Of a stretch of DNA of 64,000 bases, positions 1 through 8,552 are shown piece after piece. Below the pieces are notes generated by a model, which searched no databases, had not been told where the DNA came from, and saw only the letters and a list, made by a program, of their open reading frames with translations. The stretch lies in contig CAZAEQ010000008.1 in assembly GCA_964484185.1 (NCBI GenBank), positions 62,001-126,000 of the forward strand, read 5' to 3'. The position numbers and the translations under genes are program-made. Source of the DNA: F1-120-MAGs238 sp964484185. GTDB lineage: Bacteria; Planctomycetota; Phycisphaerae; Phycisphaerales; UBA1924. Each line of letters starts with the position of its first letter. Within the stretch, counting starts at the first letter, position 1.

Positions 1-1800
1 CCCACCAGTAGTCGCGCCCTCAACACTGATCAGCGTGTTCAGCGTGTAGCCCGGCGCAAAATACAGATACGTCGCATTGCCGGTCATGCGTGCCGCCGCG
101 AACGTCGTCGTTCCCTGGATAATCACGTTTGCCGAGGTTGAATCCAGAACCAGGTCATGGTTCATTGTCACATTGTTCAACGTCCCTCCGCTTGCAGTCA
201 TAACAAGCGATTGACCGTTGGCAAAGTTCACCACGCCGCCCACTATTGTCCCACCCACGAAGTTCCAGCTTCCGGTCGCTGTATTGAGCGTCAGTGTCGT
301 ATTGGTCAGCGTTCCCGTCAAATTCACCGTGCCGCCGGTCCGCGAGAATCCGGCGAAGTTGAATCCAGCCGACGTGAATGCACCACCCAGGTTAAAGGTC
401 GTATTCGAAATCGTCACCGTTCCTGTGCTGCTCCATGCCCCGCCAAACGTCAGCGTTCCGTTGCTCACGCTGATCGCTGAAGAACTTGCCCAGGTGGTTG
501 CCGCAAACGACACGGTCGCATTTGTACCGCTGATCGTCCCGGAGTTTGTAGCATTTGTTGCCGAGATAGACAGCGTTCCCGCTGTTGCACTAGTTGTTCC
601 GTTGTTTGTAAAAGTAGAATTGTTTATCGTAATCGTCCGACCTGTCGCCTCATTGGTAATCAACCCGTTGTTGACCAGCGTCGATATTGAACTGTTGCTC
701 ATGCTCAAGTCGCCGCCACTGCCCGCGGCCAACCTGATCACACCCGACGCCCCCACCGTAAACGTTCCACTGCCGCCGTACGCCATAATAATGTTGCGTC
801 CGCCAGCAGTTGCACCTTCAACACTGATCAACGTGTTCAACACAAACCCCGGCGCAAAATACAAATAAGTCGAATTGCCGGCCAGGCGGGCTGCAGGAAA
901 TGTCGTCGTTCCCTGAATGATCACATTCGCCGAAGTTGCAGAAACCACCAGATCCTGGTTGATTGTCACGTTGTTCAAGGTTCCGCCGCTGGATGTCGTA
1001 ACCAATGACTCCCCATTAGCAACGTTCACCACACCGCCGACAATCGTCCCACCCACCAGATTCCAGGTTCCAGTTGCCGTATTGAGCGCCAGTGTCGTAT
1101 TAGTCAGCGTTCCCGTCAAATTCACCGTGCCGCCAGTCCGCGAGAATCCTGCGAAATTGAATCCCGCTGTGGTGAACGTGCCCCCCACATTAAAGATCGT
1201 ACTTGAAATAGTCACGGTTCCCGTACTGCTCCATGCTCCCCCAAACGTCAGCGTTCCGTTGCTCACGCTGATCGCTGAAGAACTTGACCAAGTAGTTGCC
1301 GCAAGCGATACGGTTGCATTTGCACCGCTGATCGTCCCGGAGTTTGTAGCATTTGTTGCCGAGATAGACAGTGTTCCTGCTGTTGCACTCGCTGTCCCGT
1401 TGTTTGTAAAGGTGGTGTTATTTATTGTCAGTGTTCGACCCGCCGCCTCATTGGTGATCAACCCGCTATTCACCAGAGTCGAAACTGAACTGTTGCTCAT
1501 CGAAAGGTCGCCGCCGCTGCCGGCTGCAATTCGAACAACGCCCGACGCCCCCATCGTAAACGTCCCGGTCCCGCCATACGCCATAATGATGTTGCGTCCA
1601 CCGGCTGTCGCGCCCTCAACGCTGATCAGTGTGTTCAGCGTGTACCCCGGAGCAAAATACATATATGTCGCGTTGCCAGCCATGCGCGCTGCGGGGAATG
1701 TCGTCGTTCCCTGAACTACCACGTTGGCCGAGGTTACGTCCAACACCAGATCCTGATTCATCGTCACGTTATTCAGTGTCCCGCCGCTCGATGTTGAGAC
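1..1800 (-). repeat. 798-bp tandem coding repeat (at least 2.2 copies)
   Basis: The same anchor (around gttgcgtcc...ccctcaac) occurs at offsets 11, 809 and 1607, giving an exact 798-bp spacing twice. The copies have diverged by scattered substitutions but show no length change in the stretches compared. The array lies inside the minus-strand surface protein gene and probably continues beyond the left edge. Confidence 0.9.
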
Positions 1801-2226
1801 CAGCCTGGTTCCACCTGTGAAATTCCACGTTCCACCAGTAAGCGTGCCCGCAATCAAGCTGACCGATGCAGTCAACTGATTCACTCCCGTCGTTGTCAGG
1901 TTCCCACTAGATCCAATCTCCAGCGCGCGACTACTCTGCACCGCGGTCACCGACCGAGCCGCCGTGAGCGTGATCGTGGGGCCCGCAGTGTTGATAACCG
2001 CAATATCCGCGGCACCGGGAAGGACATCGCCAACCCAGTTCGCCGCAGCATTGAAATCAGTCCCGGTCCCCGCCACGCCGCCGTCCCAGACGATGTTCGC
2101 AGGCATCTGGCGGCATTCAAGTCTCTCCATTCCAAGCGCCATACCCGATTGGACCGACTTGCGGGCTGTCCGCGACATCCGACATCCGAAACGAAGACCT
2201 GAAGCCATCTTGGTGAAATCAAACAT
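1..2226 (-). CDS. Large secreted tandem-repeat protein with LEPRxLL-like N-terminus (3' end outside window)
   Basis: The minus-strand frame is open from an ATG at 2226 to the window edge, so the C-terminus is missing. An AAAGGG ribosome-binding site lies about 7 bases upstream. Residues 33-42 read MERLECRQMP, resembling the LEPRxLL-type motif found near the N-terminus of large planctomycete surface proteins. After this come Gly/Ser/Thr/Asn-rich beta-strand repeats with motifs such as GGTLNNVTMNQDLV, TTFPAARMAGNATY and GTGTFTMGASG, as in autotransporter-type or parallel beta-helix passenger domains. The repeat unit is 266 residues, encoded by an exact 798-bp period. A cell-surface or secreted structural or adhesive role is inferred from architecture only. 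The long plus-strand open frames here are shadows of the repeats. Confidence 0.85.
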   Translation of the reverse strand, partial: MFDFTKMASGLRFGCRMSRTARKSVQSGMALGMERLECRQMPANIVWDGGVAGTGTDFNAAANWVGDVLPGAADIAVINTAGPTITLTAARSVTAVQSSRALEIGSSGNLTTTGVNQLTASVSLIAGTLTGGTWNFTGGTRLVSTSSGGTLNNVTMNQDLVLDVTSANVVVQGTTTFPAARMAGNATYMYFAPGYTLNTLISVEGATAGGRNIIMAYGGTGTFTMGASGVVRIAAGSGGDLSMSNSSVSTLVNSGLITNEAAGRTLTINNTTFTNNGTASATAGTLSISATNATNSGTISGANATVSLAATTWSSSSAISVSNGTLTFGGAWSSTGTVTISSTIFNVGGTFTTAGFNFAGFSRTGGTVNLTGTLTNTTLALNTATGTWNLVGGTIVGGVVNVANGESLVTTSSGGTLNNVTINQDLVVSATSANVIIQGTTTFPAARLAGNSTYLYFAPGFVLNTLISVEGATAGGRNIIMAYGGSGTFTVGASGVIRLAAGSGGDLSMSNSSISTLVNNGLITNEATGRTITINNSTFTNNGTTSATAGTLSISATNATNSGTISGTNATVSFAATTWASSSAISVSNGTLTFGGAWSSTGTVTISNTTFNLGGAFTSAGFNFAGFSRTGGTVNLTGTLTNTTLTLNTATGSWNFVGGTIVGGVVNFANGQSLVMTASGGTLNNVTMNHDLVLDSTSANVIIQGTTTFAAARMTGNATYLYFAPGYTLNTLISVEGATTGG

Positions 2227-2382
2227 CTTGTACCCTTTGCGTATCTGGGAAAATCGGCGAGCCCGAGAGAATCAAAGCACCACTGCTTTACAAACTAACA
2301 TGAATCGCTGGCAATTTCAAAGGAGAAATCGGATTCTGCTGATTTTGAAGCAGGATTGGATAGCCACTCAATGCGCAAATTA

Positions 2383-2409
2383 AAACCGGAGCCTCAAAGG
2401 CTCCGGTTT
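2383..2409 (-). terminator. Rho-independent-like terminator of the PEP-CTERM gene
   Basis: This is a perfect 11-bp inverted repeat (AAACCGGAGCC / GGCTCCGGTTT) with a 5-base loop. It sits 33 bp past the stop codon of the minus-strand PEP-CTERM gene. T-rich sequence follows on that strand. Confidence 0.75.
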
Positions 2410-2441
2410 GTTTTAGAATTACTCGATAAGTCGATGAGTTA

Positions 2442-3578
2442 TTATCGGCGACGGCGCGCGACGGCCAGGCCAGCCAAACCGAGGGTCGCCAACACACCCG
2501 GTGTGGGTACGAAGGTGATGCCGCGGACATGGACGTTTGAAGCCAGGGTGGTCAGACCTGTTCCATCCAGGTTGATACGGCTGAGCGACCGTGTGGTGCC
2601 CAACTGTGCAAACACGAGGGTGTTTGTGAACGCATCCCATTCGATGGTTTCTGGTGCATCCAGGCCTTGTGCAACAATCGAGGAACCGGTGAAATCACCG
2701 TTTGCATCGGTCGTGATCTTGACGATCAGGCCAAAGAACGTGCTGGTGACATAGATGTCATTGTTTCCGTCCATGCAGATGCCGCGGAAGTCGGTGTAGT
2801 TGTTGCCTGACCCGGCAATCGTGTTTGGATTGTGGATAAAGCTTGCGGTAGCGGTATCGATGAATTCGGAGAAGTTGGCGGTGGTCGCGGTACCGTTGAC
2901 ATCAACCTTCCAGATTGCGCTGGAGACATTCTGGTTTGGAATGCCCTGATACGCCCCGACATGGCGACCACCTGTGGTGGCCATGACGTAGTAACGACCG
3001 GCAACGCCACGAGAGTCAGCGGCGAGGTACGTGCCGCCTTCGTGCCAGGCGCGTCCTTCTGGGGTTGGATTAATGACGCCAGCGATTGCGACGCGTTCCG
3101 CCTGCAGAAGGGTCTGTGTGCCTGTTCCGTAGTTGGTGCCGTAGAGCCCGCGCACCATACCCACGGGAGCTCCGCCTGTTCCATTCTCAAGTTCAATCAC
3201 GCTGTTTGAGCGTGCATCGTAACGAACGCCAATGGGCTCCCAAACCTGTTGGCCTGAGGCGATTGTCGTGGTGATCGGGCCGCCGAAGAGGTTGGCGACA
3301 TTCAAAATGCTGCCGGTCGGAACCGGACCAAGGGGGTGGGGACCGTTTGCCACAATGAAGTCATTGCCGCCGGTTGGAGCATGATCGATGCCTGCAAGGC
3401 GGACGCCCACGCCGTAGGTGGCACGTGTCACGACGCCGTTGGACGAATCCCAAGTCCTGATGGCGCTTCCGGTGGTGGCCTGCCCATCGATTGTGTCTGT
3501 AAACACAACGACTTGTGCGTTTGAAACTCCAGCGGCGAACGCAAGGCCAGCCGCTGCCAATAGAAGGCGAATCTTCAT
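2442..3578 (-). CDS. PEP-CTERM-type secreted protein, probable beta-propeller
   Basis: A signal peptide (MKIRLLLAAAGLAFAAG) opens the protein. The C-terminus is a PEP-CTERM-like sorting tail: VPTPG, a hydrophobic stretch, then a terminal RRRR. In this family the tail is recognised by an exosortase at the cell envelope; no exosortase is seen in the window. The body contains strand-rich, propeller-like segments (for example RGICMDGNNDIYVTSTFFG and LSRINLDGTGLTTLAS) resembling NHL/SMP-type repeats. I chose the second ATG at 3578 because the AGAGAGGA ribosome-binding site is 6-7 bases from it but directly abuts the first ATG at 3584. The substrate or role is unknown. Confidence 0.85.
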   Translation of the reverse strand: MKIRLLLAAAGLAFAAGVSNAQVVVFTDTIDGQATTGSAIRTWDSSNGVVTRATYGVGVRLAGIDHAPTGGNDFIVANGPHPLGPVPTGSILNVANLFGGPITTTIASGQQVWEPIGVRYDARSNSVIELENGTGGAPVGMVRGLYGTNYGTGTQTLLQAERVAIAGVINPTPEGRAWHEGGTYLAADSRGVAGRYYVMATTGGRHVGAYQGIPNQNVSSAIWKVDVNGTATTANFSEFIDTATASFIHNPNTIAGSGNNYTDFRGICMDGNNDIYVTSTFFGLIVKITTDANGDFTGSSIVAQGLDAPETIEWDAFTNTLVFAQLGTTRSLSRINLDGTGLTTLASNVHVRGITFVPTPGVLATLGLAGLAVARRRR

Positions 3579-3870
3579 CTGCATTCCTCTCTTTCTGTCC
3601 TAAGTCTTGCTGGGTGGAAATTCCACGACCAACCAGCAAAATTCCCTGATAAATCACCCGCAATTATGCAAATGACTTTAGGTTGAAGATAGTCAAAACT
3701 CTCCCACAATGCTAGGACTAAATAGAAACTTCATGGCTTTCCAATCACTTACTAGAAACACAATTCGAAATTCTTGAATTTTTCGCGCATCAAATACACG
3801 ATGGTGCCTAACGTATATCTAATATATACGTTACAGCGACTCGTTCGGATTCAAAATGCAAGAAAAGACT

Positions 3871-5256
3871 TTACGACACGCGCAACGCTCGCCGGGGATC
3901 GGTCCGCGAAATGATGTCCGAGACGCCCTGCTGGTTGAAGCCCTTAAATCCGTCGTTGCGTTCCAGATTCTCCAGGTGTGAACCAATTGCACCATGAAGG
4001 CGAAATTGTTCTGCCTGGTGCGAGTCGATTCGGCCATCAGACAAAAGTGAATCAATCCGATGAGTTGAAACAACCCAGCGTTCCCCCTCGGTGAACGCCT
4101 GCCTCAAATAGCTGAATGTCGTAAACGGGTCCATCGTTCGAATCGACCCCTCATCGGCCATCTGTGTTTTGAGCAAGTGCCAGTCAAAGACACATTCCAG
4201 ATGGTGCATGCCAGCCTGCAGAACTGCCTCGCCATGCAGCGCGCACCAGATTCCAACTGTTCCCAGCGGCTCGCCTGGACGATCCTCCAGCCCCTGGTGA
4301 GCAAAGTCGCCCATCAATTCCTCAGGCGACATATCGACATCGTTGAACGTCGTGATCCCGGTGGCGTGGTGTTCAAGAACCTGAGCACCCCATCCTGCCT
4401 CAGCACCCGCATAAAAACGTTCCCGCGCCTTGAATCCGAGTTTCTCCTGCAGCGCGATTAACGACTTGAAATGCTGCCGCGAAGCCCGGTATGTGTGGTG
4501 GTCATGGTTCGCCCAGCCGAGCCCAAGCTGATCCTGACGAGTTTTCTGAAACCGAGCAACATGATTACGGCGCTGCCAATAGCGACGTTCGGCCTCAAAG
4601 AAGAGATCGCACGTCCAGTCCGATCCCAGATCAAAAATCGCCGCATCAACCAGCGCGTTGAGATGCACGAATCCATCATCATCGTTTGTAAAATCGCGGC
4701 GGCGTTTCCGCAGCGCTTCAAGATGGCGTTGGGCTGCCTGCTCTTTCGCTGGATTCGCTGCGGCAACCACAAACCCACGATATCCGTGCCGCTCAATGGC
4801 AAAGAGCTTTGCCCCCGTGGGCGATGTAAACGCCGTGGCCCGGCGAAACTGACTGTGAGGCTCGCCCTCAATCACGACATCAGAATTGTGTGCAGAAAGA
4901 AAATCTGAAACGCTGTCCACCTTCAGACCAACATGCAACGAAGGGTCGACATCTGAAAGCAGGATCGTCGGAAAAATCGCGCCCTCATGGACAAAGCAAT
5001 CTTCTGCGCCTGGCTGCGGCCTGCGTGTGAAACCAACCTCTTTCAGGCGAGCTTCTATCACGGCCGTCTTCTGGACCTGTATGTAATCGACCCAGTCTAC
5101 AAAGCGAGTTCCTGTTTCGTTGAGCATGCGATAGCTCAAGGTCGCCGCGGCGGGACATGCCGCGAGGAAACGCTGAATCAATCCGGCGACAAAGCGGCCG
5201 GCCGCGGGCTGCGGGACCCAATTAAATTTCTCTAGTTCCAACTGCACTGCCGACAT
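3871..5256 (-). CDS. Conserved-looking hypothetical protein, possible VOC-type metal fold
   Basis: A 461-residue soluble protein with no signal peptide. A GGAGG ribosome-binding site 6-7 bases before the ATG supports the start. I do not recognise the family with certainty. The stretch near residues 255-300 (HHTYRASRQHF...LGFKARERFYAG... WGAQVLEH) has the spacing of a vicinal-oxygen-chelate betaalphabeta module, with a leading His and a closing Glu-His that could bind metal. HHATGITTFNDVDM follows. This is a weak structural inference. The gene stands alone: the next upstream feature is tRNA-Asp on the same strand. Confidence 0.75.
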   Translation of the reverse strand: MSAVQLELEKFNWVPQPAAGRFVAGLIQRFLAACPAAATLSYRMLNETGTRFVDWVDYIQVQKTAVIEARLKEVGFTRRPQPGAEDCFVHEGAIFPTILLSDVDPSLHVGLKVDSVSDFLSAHNSDVVIEGEPHSQFRRATAFTSPTGAKLFAIERHGYRGFVVAAANPAKEQAAQRHLEALRKRRRDFTNDDDGFVHLNALVDAAIFDLGSDWTCDLFFEAERRYWQRRNHVARFQKTRQDQLGLGWANHDHHTYRASRQHFKSLIALQEKLGFKARERFYAGAEAGWGAQVLEHHATGITTFNDVDMSPEELMGDFAHQGLEDRPGEPLGTVGIWCALHGEAVLQAGMHHLECVFDWHLLKTQMADEGSIRTMDPFTTFSYLRQAFTEGERWVVSTHRIDSLLSDGRIDSHQAEQFRLHGAIGSHLENLERNDGFKGFNQQGVSDIISRTDPRRALRVS

Positions 5257-5366
5257 TTCAATCCTCCGTCAATCAAAAGATGGAGCCGATAGTAGTGGGC
5301 AAGCGCTGTTTGTTGCACCAGCTTCGACTGATTTGATCGGCGACAAGTCTGGCACAAAAACAAGAA

Positions 5367-5389
5367 ATCCCGCTGTGAGCCAGCGGGAT
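5367..5389 (-). terminator. Terminator downstream of tRNA-Asp
   Basis: This is a perfect 9-bp stem (ATCCCGCTG / CAGCGGGAT) with a 5-base loop. On the minus strand it is followed by a T-rich run (ttcttgttttt). It lies about 50 bases past the 3' end of tRNA-Asp. Confidence 0.7.
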
Positions 5390-5391
5390 CT

Positions 5392-5441
5392 TGAAACTAA
5401 ACCATGAAACTAAACCATGAAACTAAACCATGAAACTAAAC
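5392..5441. repeat. 13-bp tandem repeat in the tRNA-Asp trailer
   Basis: The unit tgaaactaaacca occurs three times in a row plus a partial fourth copy. It fills exactly the gap between the tRNA-Asp 3' end and its terminator, so it should be transcribed as the tRNA trailer. Confidence 0.85.
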
Positions 5442-5514
5442 GAGGAGGACGGGACTCGAACCCGCAACCACTGGATCGACAGTCCAGTACTCTAACCAAT
5501 TGAGCTACCTCCCC
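5441..5514 (-). tRNA. tRNA-Asp (anticodon GTC)
   Basis: The minus strand folds into a full cloverleaf: acceptor GGGGAGG/CCTCCTC (one G-U), anticodon stem CTGGA/TCCAG around loop CTGTCGA, and T-arm GCGGG/CCCGT. The discriminator base is G, as expected for Asp. CCA is not encoded. Confidence 0.95.
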
Positions 5515-5618
5515 AAATTGTCTTTCCCGCCAGGCCTTCGCCCGATAGGGAGTGAAGGTTAGCTTTCCTGCACGCAATGGTCAAGTCAAAACAAGAGATG
5601 CTCACGACCTAAAACTAC

Positions 5619-5645
5619 AAGCGGCGGCCCCAAAGGCCGCCGCTT
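5619..5645 (-). terminator. Terminator after the small membrane protein gene
   Basis: A perfect 11-bp stem (AAGCGGCGGCC / GGCCGCCGCTT) with loop CCAAA lies about 40 bp past the minus-strand stop at 5686. A short T-rich stretch follows on that strand. Confidence 0.7.
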
Positions 5646-5685
5646 GAATGGATTGTGGATAGTTCCTCGTCCGAATACCGCGAAT

Positions 5686-5898
5686 TTATTTCGCGGGCTT
5701 GGCTAGAACAATCTTGCCTTTTTCCTGAATCTCAAGCGGACTGCCGTTCTTGCCAACCTTTTGGGCGGCAAGGAAGACCATCACACATGCCGCCGCGAGG
5801 CAGGCAAATGCGACAAACGCAAGCCCTGTATAGACGTTCAGCTCTGCGCCACGCTTGCGCATCTGTCCGCCCTGCATCTGCATTCCCATCTGTGCCAT
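5686..5898 (-). CDS. Small single-span membrane protein
   Basis: This 70-residue protein has a Met/Gln/Gly-rich N-terminus, one hydrophobic segment (about residues 24-46, GLAFVAFACLAAACVMVFLA) and a short charged tail. An AAAGGAG site 6 bases upstream supports the start. It lies 27 bp downstream of the coiled-coil membrane protein gene on the same strand and before a strong terminator, so the two form a likely operon. A shared envelope role is inferred. No known family was recognised. Confidence 0.8.
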   Translation of the reverse strand: MAQMGMQMQGGQMRKRGAELNVYTGLAFVAFACLAAACVMVFLAAQKVGKNGSPLEIQEKGKIVLAKPAK

Positions 5899-5925
5899 CG
5901 GAAATCTCCTTTTGCCAAATTGGGA

Positions 5926-6789
5926 TTAGTTGATGCGGCTGAGAACCATGTCAGAGGTCTGCACGTTGCTCTTATCAGCAAGCAGCGAAACCTTGCCAAC
6001 TGCGAACTTAAGGTCAGTGCGGACAACCGTAATCGTGCCGATGAACTTGCCATCGCGAACCACGAAGAACTTCATGTTGTCCTTGACCGAGTCGTTCGAG
6101 CCAACGTTGATCTTGACCATCGTTGCGCCAGTCAAAGTGTCGGTGCTCAATTCATCAATCCGTCCGGTCACCAGTGGTCCAGCCGAAACAAACGATTCAA
6201 CTGAATTGCCGCTGGCAATGGTTGAAACGCCTGATTGTGCCTTTTCCATGGCCGTGCGGGCTTCAGCGAGCTGTTCCTGGAGAGCACGAACGCTCTGCTC
6301 AAGAACATCGCGCTTCGCATCCAGATCGCTGATGCGATCGTTCATCTCAACTGATTGACGGTTGAACGAAAGTTCGTTCTTGCGAAGAGTGGTAGTCTCA
6401 TCGCGGTAGCTCTGAATCAGCGAAGCTTGCGTGCTCGCAGTTGTCTGCAGTTCATTGAACTTGCTGAGCATCAGCTTGCTCTCTGTCACAGCAGCGTTCT
6501 TCTCAACGGTCAACTTGCTGTTTTCAGCAAGAAGAGAGTTCAAGGTCGACTGAAGCTGCGTCATTTGATTGTTCAACGCCGCAATCTTCGCCTGATTGTT
6601 TGCTTCCTGCGTTCCGTGAATCGCTGACTGCGCTGCCATGCTGGCTTCGGTCGCTGTCTTCACAGCTTCCATGTCGTGGTAGCTACCCACAATGCGATCA
6701 GCATTGCTGGAGTATGCAATCGTGAGGGCGGCAAGCAGAATCGCCAAAACCGCGGCGGCGACAACTAGAATTTTCGTCACAAAATGCAC
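5926..6789 (-). CDS. Membrane-anchored coiled-coil protein with C-terminal beta domain
   Basis: An N-terminal signal anchor (about residues 5-27) is followed by a long coiled coil (about 50-190) rich in Gln/Leu/Glu heptads. The C-terminal domain (about 205-287) contains VKINVGSNDSVKDNMKFFVV and FIGTITVVRTDLKFAVGKV, a small beta-barrel-like pattern seen in planctomycete envelope proteins of unknown function. An AAGGAG motif is present about 10 bases upstream. It is the first gene of a two-gene unit. The topology suggests a periplasmic or outer-face scaffold; no enzymatic motif is visible. Confidence 0.8.
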   Translation of the reverse strand: MHFVTKILVVAAAVLAILLAALTIAYSSNADRIVGSYHDMEAVKTATEASMAAQSAIHGTQEANNQAKIAALNNQMTQLQSTLNSLLAENSKLTVEKNAAVTESKLMLSKFNELQTTASTQASLIQSYRDETTTLRKNELSFNRQSVEMNDRISDLDAKRDVLEQSVRALQEQLAEARTAMEKAQSGVSTIASGNSVESFVSAGPLVTGRIDELSTDTLTGATMVKINVGSNDSVKDNMKFFVVRDGKFIGTITVVRTDLKFAVGKVSLLADKSNVQTSDMVLSRIN

Positions 6790-7032
6790 GCTGAACTCCT
6801 TATCGAACCAAAAGAACCCAAGAGTCGATCCAAAGCCGATCCAAGACTATGACGAGCCATGACAGGCCTATCAAGCTTTGTCCCCGCCGCTGCCCGGCCT
6901 GGGAACGCCCAGTCTAGACAGCCCGCTCTGCCCACGTTCCTTCTACATAAGGACCGGACTCGCAGTTGCAGGACGCGGAGTGTAATACCTCAAAGCTGGC
7001 TTGTCGTCAAACCGACGATAAGTCTCATCGAC

Positions 7033-8052
7033 TTACACCCTATCAAATACTTTACCGATCGCCGCGGAGAAGCCCGCCGCATTTTCGATCAGTTCAATCG
7101 AAACCTGTGGACACCACACCCGTGTCCCTTGCAATAACTTCGTGTGACGCCGCACCTTTACCCAATCTTTCTCCGTCAGAATCACCCCATCTGATCCATT
7201 CGCCTGATCCAGCACGCGACACAAAGTCGCCTCATCAAAATGGTCATGATCCGCAAGAGCGACTTCCACAATTGGTATCGCTCCCGCATTTTTTACCTGC
7301 ACAAAAAATGCTGAAGGATTTCCAATCGCACAACATGCCACCACTTTCTTCCCGCGCAAGGCCTCCACAGGTTCCGATCGAACCTTCGCACCCTCAAAAA
7401 TTTGCACCTGCCTCCACCTATGCGCGGATTTCACGATCAATGCACTGCAAACCTCTTGAATTCGCCTGCAGATTTCTTCGACCTCATGTGCGGCCACAAG
7501 ATCGACGCGAGTAAGCACGCAAGCATCGGCCCGCTTCAAACTCTCAACCTGTTCCCGCAGATGACCTGCCGGCAGCAAGCGATCTGAAAATGGGCTTCGT
7601 GTCGCATCAATCACCACCACATCACACTGGCGGGCAATCTGTCGATGCTGGAAGCCGTCATCAAGCACGACGACATCCACTTTTCTGCCGCGATCTGTCC
7701 CAAACAACTCAATCAATCCGCGCGTTCGGTCGGCCTGCACCACTCGCGGCACATCGGGTAGCCAATCCGCGTACTCCTGAGCTTCATCGCTCAAGCCTTC
7801 CTTGGATTTGTAACCGCGCATTGCAATACATGGGTCATGGCCCGCGGCAATCAGCTTCTCGATAATCCACTTCACCAGCGGCGTCTTTCCCGTCCCGCCC
7901 GTCGACAGGTTCCCCACGCTGATCACCGGGCGATCAAACTCTGTCACCCCTTTGCGAGCATCAAACCTGCGATTGCGATAGTCAATGCACTTTGAATACA
8001 CCCATGCCGCTGCGCGACCCGCAACCCCTTGAAGTGGCGGCCGCTGCGTCAT
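7033..8052 (-). CDS. lpxK: Tetraacyldisaccharide 4'-kinase
   Basis: LpxK phosphorylates the 4' position of the lipid A disaccharide at the inner membrane. Diagnostic motifs are the P-loop GNLSTGGTGKTPLV (about residues 47-60), the family signature VVLDDGFQHR (about 129-138), RLLPAGHLRE, and ILTEKDWVK near the C-terminus. The 339-residue length fits the family. The start overlaps the stop of the upstream membrane protein gene by 4 bases (ATGA), implying translational coupling in a maf-membrane protein-lpxK operon. Its presence implies the host makes lipid A-like lipopolysaccharide. Confidence 0.95.
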   Translation of the reverse strand: MTQRPPLQGVAGRAAAWVYSKCIDYRNRRFDARKGVTEFDRPVISVGNLSTGGTGKTPLVKWIIEKLIAAGHDPCIAMRGYKSKEGLSDEAQEYADWLPDVPRVVQADRTRGLIELFGTDRGRKVDVVVLDDGFQHRQIARQCDVVVIDATRSPFSDRLLPAGHLREQVESLKRADACVLTRVDLVAAHEVEEICRRIQEVCSALIVKSAHRWRQVQIFEGAKVRSEPVEALRGKKVVACCAIGNPSAFFVQVKNAGAIPIVEVALADHDHFDEATLCRVLDQANGSDGVILTEKDWVKVRRHTKLLQGTRVWCPQVSIELIENAAGFSAAIGKVFDRV

Positions 8053-8507
8053 TGCTCTCCCGCCTTATTCTCTGCTTCCGCGGCACCTTCTGCACGCTTT
8101 CGCTCGATTTCCAGCCGCAACCTTGCAACTTCCTCTCGAAGTTCCTTCGCCGTATCCCTCTGAATTCGCAGATTGTTCGCGGCATCAACACAGGCCATCA
8201 CCACCGCTATGAGCAGGAGAAACGTGACAACCGCAAACGCAAACACGAACTCGTTCCGATCCATTGGCCGCACCATGCAGAACGCCCAGGCAGAGACTGG
8301 GGCAAGTACCACCAGTACCCATCCATTCAACATCCTGATCCGTCGACGACTCTCTGGAACATCAGCATCGCGCAGGGAATTCATGTGCGCTGCTGTCGCA
8401 ATCATCGCGATGACTGCCAGCGAAACCCCTAGCCACATGGGCACAAGCGGGACCGCAGAGTCCCAGCCGCCTGACTTCGCCGCAACTTGTGCAACCGCTA
8501 TCAACAT
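8049..8507 (-). CDS. Membrane protein with C-terminal coiled coil
   Basis: This 152-residue protein has about four hydrophobic segments (around 20-42, 62-80, 88-108 and a short N-terminal one). A highly charged helical tail follows (KELREEVARLRLEIERKRAE). It sits between maf and lpxK, 45 bp after maf, and its stop overlaps the lpxK start. I do not recognise the family. A link to envelope lipid synthesis is suggested only by position. No convincing ribosome-binding site precedes the ATG. Confidence 0.75.
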   Translation of the reverse strand: MLIAVAQVAAKSGGWDSAVPLVPMWLGVSLAVIAMIATAAHMNSLRDADVPESRRRIRMLNGWVLVVLAPVSAWAFCMVRPMDRNEFVFAFAVVTFLLLIAVVMACVDAANNLRIQRDTAKELREEVARLRLEIERKRAEGAAEAENKAGEQ

Positions 8508-8552
8508 CGGTTCATTGTTGCCACAAAGTCCGTAGACCGCTTAATTCGTGCT

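Noticed and set aside
218..1714. Long plus-strand open frames with repeated valine/proline-rich text
   Set aside because: They mirror the minus-strand 798-bp coding repeats; the minus frame has a start, ribosome-binding site and planctomycete surface motif.
5392..5441. CRISPR-like array
   Set aside because: Units are 13 bp and directly abutting without spacers; it is a simple tandem repeat.
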